Shown here: positions 43,913 through 52,094 of the stretch, piece by piece
Layout: each line of letters opens with the position of its first letter
Numbering within the stretch: position 1 is the stretch's first letter
Source: Parabacteroides sp. PM6-13
GTDB lineage: Bacteria; Bacteroidota; Bacteroidia; Bacteroidales; Tannerellaceae
Length of the DNA stretch: 64,000 nucleotides
NCBI RefSeq assembly: GCF_029892605.1
Contig: NZ_JARXWF010000006.1
Span: forward strand, 124,001-188,000
Reading direction: 5' to 3'
Notes under the pieces: generated by a model
Databases searched by the model: none
Seen by the model: only the letters and a program-made list of their open reading frames with translations
What the model was told of the DNA's origin: nothing
Translations under genes and position numbers: made by a program

Positions 43913-46336
43913 TTACTTAAGTCCATTAAGCAACTGCTCCAACGAATACTCATCCTGAATCAACACCTGCCGCGCCTTACTGCCCTCAAAAGCCCCAACG
44001 ATACCGGCCGCTTCCAGTTGATCCATCAAACGTCCGGCGCGGTTATACCCGATAGCAAATTTACGTTGAATCAACGAGGTAGATCCCTGTTGCTGGAGAA
44101 CAATCAGGCGAGCCGCCTCATCAAACAGCGGATCCCGATCCGACAAATCGATATTGCCGGGAGCTGACGATTCACCTTCAGGCACATATTCGGGGAGCAG
44201 ATGCGCTGTTGGGAAGCCCACTTGCTCTCCAATATAGGTAGAGATACTTTCCACCTCCGGCGTATCCACAAAGGCACATTGCACACGAACCATATCATTC
44301 CCTTGCGAGAAGAGCATATCACCACGACCGATCAATTGATTGGCACCCGGTCCATCCAGGATCGTGCGCGAGTCGATCATCGAGGTCACACGGAATGCCA
44401 TACGTGCCGGGAAGTTGGCTTTGATGGTTCCGGTGATGATATTGGTAGTCGGACGCTGGGTCGCGATCACCATATGAATACCTACCGCGCGCGCCTTCTG
44501 GGCAATACGGGCAATCGGCATCTCGATCTCTTTGCCGGCCGTCATGATCAGGTCACCAAACTCATCGATCACCACCACGATATAAGGCATAAACATATGT
44601 CCTTTATTGGGATTCAACCGGCGATTGATAAACTTCTCATTGTATTCTTTAATATTACGCGTATGCGCCTTCATCAACAGATCATAGCGGTCGTCCATCA
44701 GTTTACAAAGCGAGTTCAACGTATGGATCACCTTCGTAAAGTCGGTAATAATCGCTTTGTCCATATCCGGCAGCTTTGCCAGGTAATGACGCTCGATCTC
44801 TGCATAAATGCTAAACTCAACCATCTTCGGATCGACCATAACAAACTTCAGTTCCGAAGGATGCTTCTTATAAAGCAGCGAGGTAATGATGGCATTCAGC
44901 CCGACCGATTTCCCCTGTCCGGTAGCCCCGGCCACCAGGAGGTGAGGCATCTTACAGAGATCAACCATAAAGATCTCATTGGTAATGGTCTTACCCAAAG
45001 CGATCGGAAGTTCATATTTACATTCTTGGAATTTCCGGGAAGCAATAACCGATTGCATGGATACGATCTGCGGATCTTTGTTTGGCACTTCGATCCCGAT
45101 GGTTCCCTTGCCGGGCATGGGCGCAATGATACGGATACCCAAAGCCGAAAGACTCAAAGCAATATCATCCTCCAGATTACGGATCTTGGAGATACGCACC
45201 CCTGCTTCCGGAATCACCTCATAGAGGGTGATCGTTGGTCCTACGGTTGCTTTGATTGAGGAAATATTGATACCAAAGTTCTCCAGCGTTTGTTTGATAC
45301 GACGCTGGTTGGCGGTCTGCTCTTCCATATCCACCTGATAATCCTTCATATCATATTTCTTCAACAAATCAACAGAAGGATTACGGTAGCTCGACAGATC
45401 TAATTTCGGATCATAAGGTTCCATATCGGCGGGATCCATCTCTTCCGTATCACCCTCCGGCACATCTACCGTGAAAGGCATATCTTCTTCATTATCCTCT
45501 TCTGGTTCTTGCTCTTCTTGTATTTCCGGGATATACTCTTCGTCTTTCGGTACATTGACTTCAAAAGTCACCTCATGATCATCATCCTCTGCAAACCGAT
45601 AGATATCGCTTTCCGGATTGTCCATAACCTCCTCCGGTTCATTTTCACCAAACTGAAACTCCGGTTCTTCCGGTTTTTCTTTTTTCTTTTTTCGCTTCAT
45701 CCAACCAAAAGAGAGCAGTCGTTGCAAGAAAGGCACGGTGCGTTTGCTGGAAAAGATGGCAATAATCAACCCTGTCCCAAGCAATAAAAGAACCGTTCCC
45801 GGAATACCAATATTGCTAATCAGCCATTCAGAGATATAATAACCATGCAACCCACCCAGATAGACAAAGGTATCTTCATAGCCTTTGACAAATAAGAAAG
45901 CTAAAAAGACAGAACCCCAAATCATCATAGAGCCGCAAAACAGAAAACGTTTCAACAGATTCGCTTTGGTCAATTTCATCAAACGAGCCCCTAAGGTGCC
46001 AAAGAAAATCAGAATCAGAAAAGAGGAGATACCAAACCACTGGTTCATCAATAGATCTGCCAGGTAGGCTCCCCGCACGCCCGTCCAATTCTCCACCGAA
46101 CCTTTATAGGCAACCAAATCGGAAAGAGGCACATTTTCTATTTTGCTCTGATCAGCCCCTCCGGTAAAGAAAAAGGAGATCAATGCCAACCCTATATATA
46201 TGGTAAACAGACAAATGATCAGTCCGGTAATATATTGCGTACGCTCATTTGCAAGAAAGGCTTTCAATGACTTAAAAAAACCACCCTCTTTCTTCTCTTT
46301 TCGCTTCTCCTGTTTTGTATTCTTTTTCTTTGCCAT
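43913..46336 (-). CDS. ftsK: FtsK/SpoIIIE DNA translocase
   Basis: 807 residues. Four transmembrane helices in the first ~200 residues, an acidic linker (~205-300), then the alpha/beta motor: SSIKATVGPTITLYEV, Walker A GATGQGKSVGLN, Walker B VVVIDEFGDLIM, ATQRPTTNIITG. The C-terminal gamma winged helix is present (DPLFDEAARLIV, IGYNRAGRLMDQLEAAGIVG), for recognition of polar DNA motifs. It moves DNA at the division septum. First gene of a minus-strand run that continues through lolA, trxB, the DigH-like, kinase and MurU genes. Confidence 0.95.
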   Translation of the reverse strand: MAKKKNTKQEKRKEKKEGGFFKSLKAFLANERTQYITGLIICLFTIYIGLALISFFFTGGADQSKIENVPLSDLVAYKGSVENWTGVRGAYLADLLMNQWFGISSFLILIFFGTLGARLMKLTKANLLKRFLFCGSMMIWGSVFLAFLFVKGYEDTFVYLGGLHGYYISEWLISNIGIPGTVLLLLGTGLIIAIFSSKRTVPFLQRLLSFGWMKRKKKKEKPEEPEFQFGENEPEEVMDNPESDIYRFAEDDDHEVTFEVNVPKDEEYIPEIQEEQEPEEDNEEDMPFTVDVPEGDTEEMDPADMEPYDPKLDLSSYRNPSVDLLKKYDMKDYQVDMEEQTANQRRIKQTLENFGINISSIKATVGPTITLYEVIPEAGVRISKIRNLEDDIALSLSALGIRIIAPMPGKGTIGIEVPNKDPQIVSMQSVIASRKFQECKYELPIALGKTITNEIFMVDLCKMPHLLVAGATGQGKSVGLNAIITSLLYKKHPSELKFVMVDPKMVEFSIYAEIERHYLAKLPDMDKAIITDFTKVIHTLNSLCKLMDDRYDLLMKAHTRNIKEYNEKFINRRLNPNKGHMFMPYIVVVIDEFGDLIMTAGKEIEMPIARIAQKARAVGIHMVIATQRPTTNIITGTIKANFPARMAFRVTSMIDSRTILDGPGANQLIGRGDMLFSQGNDMVRVQCAFVDTPEVESISTYIGEQVGFPTAHLLPEYVPEGESSAPGNIDLSDRDPLFDEAARLIVLQQQGSTSLIQRKFAIGYNRAGRLMDQLEAAGIVGAFEGSKARQVLIQDEYSLEQLLNGLK

Positions 46337-46392
46337 CTACCCAATGCTTAATGTTGGAACCATGGTGCGTCTTACGCCACCCATATAACCCA

Positions 46393-46400
46393 CAAAGGTA
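46393..46400 (-). promoter_or_regulatory. -7 box for ftsK
   Basis: TACCTTTG on the minus strand matches TAnnTTTG, 56 nt upstream of the ftsK start. The rest of the 371-bp gap to the HTCS gene holds the period-9 repeat and the HTCS -7 box. Confidence 0.55.
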
Positions 46401-46482
46401 AACAGAATTATTGAAATACGCTGCCGGGAAGATCTGAGAGTTTGAATGATTTTCCTATTGAGTTTTCTCTAAAGTCCTTAAT

Positions 46483-46554
46483 GACTTTAAAGACTTCAAA
46501 GACTTCAAAGACCTCAAGGACCTCAAGGACTTTAAGGTCTTTAAGGTCTTAAAA
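46483..46554. repeat. Period-9 GACTTTAAA/GACCTCAAG array
   Basis: Eight contiguous 9-mers: GACTTTAAA, GACTTCAAA twice, GACCTCAAG twice, GACTTTAAG, GTCTTTAAG, GTCTTAAAA. The left and right ends are partly complementary. It lies between the divergent ftsK and HTCS genes. An open frame through it gives only KSLKSLR-type repeats and is not a gene. Confidence 0.85.
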
Positions 46555-46652
46555 AGGAAAAAGCCTCCCCCTCTGAGCAAATCGTCCCCCTTTTTGAATT
46601 CTATTTCTCTATTATAAAAAACAACCGCCCTTTTACATACCGTTAAAATTTG

Positions 46653-46660
46653 TACTTTTG
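46653..46660 (+). promoter_or_regulatory. -7 box for the HTCS gene
   Basis: TACTTTTG matches TAnnTTTG, 47 nt before the ATG at 46708. Confidence 0.5.
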
Positions 46661-46707
46661 TTTCGTTATCTAAATCATTACAGCACAGTAAAACACAAGC
46701 GAATATC

Positions 46708-49700
46708 ATGAAGGGGTTCTGTTGTTCATTCCGTATATATCTGTATGTCTTCTTTTTCCTGACTCAACTGGTTGTCCACTCCGGTAAGGCTCATGCCGAA
46801 TCCTATAAATTCAATCATATTACGATTGAAGACGGGCTGCCCTCCTCCGAGATATACCAGATATATCAGGATAAAGAGGGGTATATGTGGTTTGCCACCC
46901 GAGATGGCTTATGCCAGTATGACGGGTATGCCATCCGTACTTATAAGTCAAACCTATACACGCCTGAACTACTTACCAACAATGTCATCTATTGCGTGGT
47001 TGAGGACAACGATTCCCGCTTATGGATAGGCACTTACAGCGGGCTGAATGTATTACACAAAAAGAGCGGCATCATACAACAGGTGACTCATGAAATGCTT
47101 GTTGGCAGATGGATTAATAAAATGCTTGTTGCCAAAAATGGCGATTTGATCATAGGAACAGAGAACGGCGTATACAGATATAATCCCAACACAGAAGAGT
47201 GTATGCGCATAAATTCTTACGGTGGGGTCAAAGCCCTGATTCAGGACAGTCAGGATTTTATTTGGATAGGCACCTGGTCCAGTGGCATTCACCGTTACGA
47301 TCTTACGGAAGATAAAACTTATACATATCCTGCTCTGACACCGAACAACACCTGTTATTCCCTGTATGAAGACCAACGCAAACGTATATGGGTAGGCACC
47401 TGGGATACCGGACTCTATGTTATCGAAAATCCATATAACATGGACAACCTTCAGGTAAAACGATATACGCACATTCCGAACGCGCCACACAGCATTGCCG
47501 ACAACTATATCTATGAGATCTCAGAGGATTTGAATACCGGCAAGATATGGGCAGGAACGCGAAACGGTTTAAGCATCCTGGCCGATGAAGACGAAGGGCT
47601 TTTTCAAACCATCTTGCCGGATAACTCCAAGCATTCTATTTCATTCAAAACCATCAGTTCTCTTTTACGTGACAAGGAGGGCATCATGTGGGTTGGCACA
47701 ATGGGAGGAGGAGTCAACACGGCATGGACACGTCAAAGCGAATTCAAAACAAATAACCTGAAGGATATTAAGCCTGAATATATAAATACTTCGGCGGTCA
47801 GTGATATCATGGTAGACCAAAAAGGACTTGTCTGGATAGCACTTGACAACCGAGGGTTTATCATCCATAACAGAAGAAGCGGGGAATACACATACAACAT
47901 GGACTCTCCGGATTTTAAGCATTTGGGAAGACTACCGACAATCAATACGATCAAACAATCGCCTACGACAGGCAAGATCTGGTTTGGGACCTACGACTGG
48001 GGATTTTATCTCTATGACGAAAAAGCGCCGGTCGGAAAACGCGTGAAGCAATATGATAGAACGACAGCACCCTGGATGTGGAATCAATGTGTTTTTGCCA
48101 TACAAGAGGACTCTCGGCAGTTGACCTGGCTGGGTTTCAGAAATGGCTTAATGGTTTTCACGCCGGAAGAGGAAGGAATCAGCCTGAATGAGCTTACGAT
48201 TGGCTCTACCCCTTTCAGCTCATTCTCTTTTGTCGATGTTATCGAACAGGAGGAAGGGATCATTTGGGCAGCCACAGCCAATGGAGGGATCGTACGTATC
48301 GTAGGTGATCCACGCGAGAAAGAGAGCCTGCAAATACAGGAGTACTCCCCGGAAAACAAAAAATTAAACAATCGCTTTGCCGCTTGTCTGTTTCTGGACA
48401 AGCAAAAACGACTCTGGGCCGGCACCGAAGGAGGAGGACTTAGTCTGTATGATAAAGAGACTGACGCCTTCGTCTCCATGCACCAAAATTTAAATCTCCC
48501 GGGAGATGGCATTCTGAGTATTCAGGAAGACACGAAAGGGAATCTGTGGATGGGCTCAAACGTAGGGCTGATCAAACTGCAAATGCATCAAAATATCGAC
48601 TCTGCCCAGTTTAGTATCTATACAACCTCCGATGGCCTGCAAGATAATATATTCAATCGGAATGCGGCTTTTACGGATATCAACGGGGAGATGTTTTTTG
48701 GAGGGCACTTTGGGTATAATCACTTTTTTCCGGACCTCATGACAGAAGACACCTCCTTCCCTCCTATCGTCATTACCGATATTAAGGTATTTAACAAATC
48801 ATGGAATCAACTCAACCAGAAAGAGCAAAAAGCGGTTTCCGCCTATGCTCCCGGATTTACGGATAGAATCAGGCTGAATCATACAAAAAACAATTTTGAA
48901 ATCGAATTTGCGGCATTAGGATATGCCGCACCCAACAATATCACATACGCCTACAAGCTCGAGGGCTTTGACACCGACTGGCAATACACCGATGCCGATA
49001 GGCGGTTTGCCTATTACAACAACCTGAATGCGGGCAACTACACCTTCTCCCTAAAAACAACCAACGCCAATGGGAAGTGGAATGACTCAGTCAAACAGCT
49101 ACAGGTCACCATCCTGCCTCCGCCTTGGAAAACCGCCTGGGCATACCTACTCTACGTATTATTGATTGTACTGGCGGTGTATGGAGGGTATCGATTCGTC
49201 AGATACCGAATCAAACTGACACAAAGCCTTCAGTTAGCCGAATTGGAACAAGCTAAGCGAGACGAGGTGAATCATTCCAAATTGCAATTCTTCACCAATA
49301 TCACCCATGAGTTATTGACTCCGTTGACCATTATCTCCGCATCGGTCGATGAGCTAAAACAAACAGCCCCCGAAAATAAAGAGCAATACCGGGTGATGAC
49401 AAGCAATGTCAACCGGTTGATTCGTCTGTTGCAACAGATATTAGAGTTTCGTAAGGCGGAAACAGGCAATCTAAAACTGAAAGTGTCCCAGGGAGACTTA
49501 GCCGGTTTTGTGCGCAATAGCGTAGAAAGTTTTAAACCGTTAATAAAAAAGCAACGGATGCATTTCTCTTTGATATGCGATCCGGAATACTTCCCGGCCT
49601 ATTTCGATCCGGACAAATTGGATAAAATATTGTATAATCTGCTGTCGAACGCGGCAAAATATAATACACCCGGTGCTGCCGTATGGATCGATTTGCAATA

Positions 49701-50829
49701 TGATACGGAAAACGGATGGGCTGTTCTTTCTGTGAAAGATAATGGAAAAGGGATGTCAAAAGAGACGGTAAACAATCTGTTCAAACGCTTTTATGAAGGC
49801 GATCACCGTAAGTTTAAAACAACCGGCACAGGGATTGGCTTATCGCTGACAAGAGATTTGGTCTTATTGCACAAAGGCAATATCGAAGTAAATAGCGAAC
49901 CGGGTAAAGGAAGTGAATTTAAGGTGATCATCCCTATTCGAAAATCTTTCTATTCGCCGGAAGAAATCGACGACAGCATATCTATTCCAGACAGCGAGAC
50001 TTCGTATTCAGTCCCTAACAAAGTCGTTAAGGAAAGTGACACCATCGAACAGCCTCCCCGCGCACACAGCCTCCTTCTAATCGAAGATAACGACGATTTA
50101 TTACAACTAATGGTTCGTCTATTAAGCTTGGATTTTACTGTTTTTACCGCAAAAACAGGCACAGAAGGCATCCACTGCATGGAAAATGAAGAGATCGACC
50201 TGGTTGTGTCCGATATTATGATGCCGGAGATGGACGGAATAGCATTCTGTAAACAGGTCAAGAACAATCTGGAGACCAGCCATATCCCTATTATTCTGTT
50301 GACAGCTAAGAATCGAGAGGAAGACCGCGTGGAGGCATACGAATCGGGGGCCGATGGCTTTATCACCAAGCCATTTAATCTGAGCGTATTGCATGCGCGC
50401 ATCAACAACCTGATCAAAGCCAAAGAGCGCAACACCCATGATTTCAAAAAACAACTCAATTTCGAGGCGAACGAACTCAATTACACCAGCCTCGACGAAG
50501 AGTTTCTGCAACGCGCCATCGACTTAATACACCAACACCTGGATGACCCCGAATTCGATCAGGTCATGTTCCAGGAGGCGATGGGCACCAGCCGGTCGAC
50601 CCTCTACCGGAAACTAAAATCCCTGACCGGGCTTAACCCCTCTTCTTTTATCCGCAACATACGCATCAAAGCGGCATGTCGGATCATGGAGGAGAAGAGA
50701 AACCTGCGTATCTCCGAAGTGGCCTATGCCGTCGGATTCAACGACCCGAAGTACTTCAGCGCATGCTTCAAAAAAGAGATGGGCATGTTAGCCAGCGAAT
50801 ACATGGAACGCTTCGTCCCGGAATCGTAG
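46708..50829 (+). CDS. Hybrid two-component system regulator (HTCS)
   Basis: 1373 residues. Signal/anchor at ~8-30; periplasmic sensor made of repeated two-component propeller blades (GYMWFATRDGLCQYDGY, SRLWIGTYSGLNVL and many more), a Y_Y_Y domain around 730-800, a transmembrane helix at ~811-832, HisKA with NITHELLTPL (His867), HATPase (GTGIGLSLTRDL), a receiver with Asp1169 in VSDIMMPEMDG, and a C-terminal AraC-type HTH (TSRSTLYRKLKSLTGLNPSSF, AYAVGFNDPKYFSACFKKEMG). Such proteins bind an oligosaccharide outside and switch on the linked glycan locus inside. The susC gene 1.3 kb downstream is the expected target. Confidence 0.96.
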   Translation: MKGFCCSFRIYLYVFFFLTQLVVHSGKAHAESYKFNHITIEDGLPSSEIYQIYQDKEGYMWFATRDGLCQYDGYAIRTYKSNLYTPELLTNNVIYCVVEDNDSRLWIGTYSGLNVLHKKSGIIQQVTHEMLVGRWINKMLVAKNGDLIIGTENGVYRYNPNTEECMRINSYGGVKALIQDSQDFIWIGTWSSGIHRYDLTEDKTYTYPALTPNNTCYSLYEDQRKRIWVGTWDTGLYVIENPYNMDNLQVKRYTHIPNAPHSIADNYIYEISEDLNTGKIWAGTRNGLSILADEDEGLFQTILPDNSKHSISFKTISSLLRDKEGIMWVGTMGGGVNTAWTRQSEFKTNNLKDIKPEYINTSAVSDIMVDQKGLVWIALDNRGFIIHNRRSGEYTYNMDSPDFKHLGRLPTINTIKQSPTTGKIWFGTYDWGFYLYDEKAPVGKRVKQYDRTTAPWMWNQCVFAIQEDSRQLTWLGFRNGLMVFTPEEEGISLNELTIGSTPFSSFSFVDVIEQEEGIIWAATANGGIVRIVGDPREKESLQIQEYSPENKKLNNRFAACLFLDKQKRLWAGTEGGGLSLYDKETDAFVSMHQNLNLPGDGILSIQEDTKGNLWMGSNVGLIKLQMHQNIDSAQFSIYTTSDGLQDNIFNRNAAFTDINGEMFFGGHFGYNHFFPDLMTEDTSFPPIVITDIKVFNKSWNQLNQKEQKAVSAYAPGFTDRIRLNHTKNNFEIEFAALGYAAPNNITYAYKLEGFDTDWQYTDADRRFAYYNNLNAGNYTFSLKTTNANGKWNDSVKQLQVTILPPPWKTAWAYLLYVLLIVLAVYGGYRFVRYRIKLTQSLQLAELEQAKRDEVNHSKLQFFTNITHELLTPLTIISASVDELKQTAPENKEQYRVMTSNVNRLIRLLQQILEFRKAETGNLKLKVSQGDLAGFVRNSVESFKPLIKKQRMHFSLICDPEYFPAYFDPDKLDKILYNLLSNAAKYNTPGAAVWIDLQYDTENGWAVLSVKDNGKGMSKETVNNLFKRFYEGDHRKFKTTGTGIGLSLTRDLVLLHKGNIEVNSEPGKGSEFKVIIPIRKSFYSPEEIDDSISIPDSETSYSVPNKVVKESDTIEQPPRAHSLLLIEDNDDLLQLMVRLLSLDFTVFTAKTGTEGIHCMENEEIDLVVSDIMMPEMDGIAFCKQVKNNLETSHIPIILLTAKNREEDRVEAYESGADGFITKPFNLSVLHARINNLIKAKERNTHDFKKQLNFEANELNYTSLDEEFLQRAIDLIHQHLDDPEFDQVMFQEAMGTSRSTLYRKLKSLTGLNPSSFIRNIRIKAACRIMEEKRNLRISEVAYAVGFNDPKYFSACFKKEMGMLASEYMERFVPES

Positions 50830-51054
50830 AGAGAAAGGCTGCCCCACCGACCTCCCCCAAGAAGGAGGGTTACTTGCGTAATTCCCAAAATACAAAGTGT
50901 AAGCAAAAAACCCGTTTTGCTATACAATATGATACGTTAAAAAGTGTTACTCGCGGGACTAATTTTAAATACCCCTACGTTTTTGGAAAAATAGTCGGGC
51001 GTTTTTGACAAAATGTCAAATTCGCACTTAATGCAATTTGGTCAGGGTGGGGAT

Positions 51055-51078
51055 CTTCAAATATTCCCATATTTGAAG
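51055..51078. repeat. 10-bp perfect palindrome at the left edge of the inverted-repeat nest
   Basis: CTTCAAATAT and ATATTTGAAG flank a 4-nt loop. It directly precedes the GA-rich arm. The 225 bp between the HTCS stop and here hold only short hairpins (50902-50921, 51004-51020) and no gene. Confidence 0.7.
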
Positions 51079-51112
51079 GAGAAGGGAGAAGGGAGAAAGG
51101 AGAAGGGGGGGG
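51076..51112. repeat. GA-rich outer arm of the inverted-repeat nest
   Basis: A 37-nt run of GGAGAAG-type units with G-runs. Its complement, a CT-rich run, stands at 51822-51875, so the two form the outer arms around both inner palindromes. Confidence 0.8.
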
Positions 51113-51144
51113 CTTTAGATTAAGTAAGGTGGAAATATATATTC

Positions 51145-51469
51145 ATGGCTGAAGGCCACAGAGGGCCTGAAGGGCCGAGTCCCAGCGGGACGAAGACTTA
51201 GCCCACGGGTAAGCAGGCTGGAGGTCTGCGCCACCCTGGGATTCCATGGATACATAAAAATGAGTTCTGTAAGAACGAAAGAAGAAATCCACTATTTACA
51301 GGCGCTATCACCATATATCCCATCATATTATCTATCGTTCCTTCAGAACTCAATTTCTTGCATTGTCGTGATACCCAGGGTGGCGCAGGCCTTCAGCCTG
51401 CTTACCCGTGGGCTAAGTCTTCGTCCCGCTGGGACTCGGCCTTCCAGGCCACTGTGACCTTCAGCCATA
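51145..51469. repeat. Long imperfect palindrome 1 (arms ~95 bp plus inner GAGTTCTG arms)
   Basis: Arm 51145-51240 recurs as its reverse complement at 51373-51468 with roughly 90% identity. Both copies have the core GAGTCCCAGCGGGACGAAG and GCCCACGGGTAAGCAGGCT. A second, inner arm (GAGTTCTGTAAGAACGA at about 51262-51278 and its partner at 51336-51352) pairs around a ~57-nt centre. The open frames inside are short and only translate the repeat. Confidence 0.9.
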
Positions 51470-51506
51470 TAAAGAAAATCTTCCAATTTTGAAATAGTTG
51501 ATTCCC

Positions 51507-51769
51507 AAGGAGCGCTGCCAGCGCGATTCAACCCAGCCCATGGGTGACCGTTAGGGAACCCTGGGTCGTTTAGGTTACACTAAATGGAACTCTGAATCGA
51601 AGATCGGCCTTAGCCAAAGAGTGACTATTAGGTATTTGTGTATATAGTCGTTCTTTGGCTAAGGCCGATCTTCGATTCAGAACTCCATTATTATTATACT
51701 CTGATACCCAGGGTTCCCTGCGGTCACCCATGGGCTGGGTTGAATCGCGCTTACAGCGCTCTGTGGAAA
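51507..51769. repeat. Long imperfect palindrome 2 (arms ~120 bp)
   Basis: Arm B (about 51507-51635) and its inverted copy (about 51645-51769) share GCGCGATTCAACCCAGCC, CATGGGTGACCG, GGGAACCCTGGGT and TCGAAGATCGGCCTTAGCC. The centre is a ~15-nt turn around 51640. Both copies carry a GGAGTTCTGAATC or GGAACTCTGAATC step, resembling the GAGTTCTG step of palindrome 1. Confidence 0.9.
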
Positions 51770-51821
51770 CCTTCCAATTTCCTCCGATTTGAATATAAAC
51801 CCCAATGCCATCTGTACCAAC

Positions 51822-51875
51822 CTCTCCCTTCTCCCTTCTCCCTTCTCCTTTCTCCTTTCCCCCTTCTCCCCTCCA
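51822..51875. repeat. CT-rich outer arm of the inverted-repeat nest
   Basis: CTCTCCCTTCTCCC-type units, complementary to the GA-rich arm at 51076-51112. The sequence after it (CAACTTGAATATA) also mirrors the left flank. From 51890 to the susC start there is no gene; a dyad of about 12 bp (CAAAAAGG near 51963 and CCTTTTTG near 52003) could be a regulator site. Confidence 0.75.
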
Positions 51876-52094
51876 ACTTGAATATACAACCCATGTCACC
51901 CATGCAAAAAACAGCCTGTTTCTGCCAACCATTTGCATCCTTTCCTGCCTCCGCAATTTATGCTCAAAAAGGGCGAATTATTGCTCATCCCGCTATTCAT
52001 CCACCTTTTTGGGCATTGCGTAGCCTCTCTGTTAAAAGATGTATAGTTTATTTGCCCCCAAATTATCGCTTTGTATAACTTTAAAAAAGAACGA

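Noticed and set aside
44201-45259. Plus-strand open frame of 352 codons, the longest antisense frame
   Set aside because: It is antisense to the ftsK motor domain; the His/Arg/Asp-rich composition is that of a shadow frame.
46455-46709. Open frame with KSLKSLRTL repeats
   Set aside because: It only translates the period-9 DNA repeat and has no homology signal or plausible start.
51055-51889. Complete insertion sequence
   Set aside because: No transposase frame lies in or beside the inverted repeats, and there is no single pair of terminal repeats with a target duplication.
51260-52078. Short open frames inside the palindromes (51260-51457, 51638-52078)
   Set aside because: They are translations of the repeat elements, and their frames differ between the two copies.
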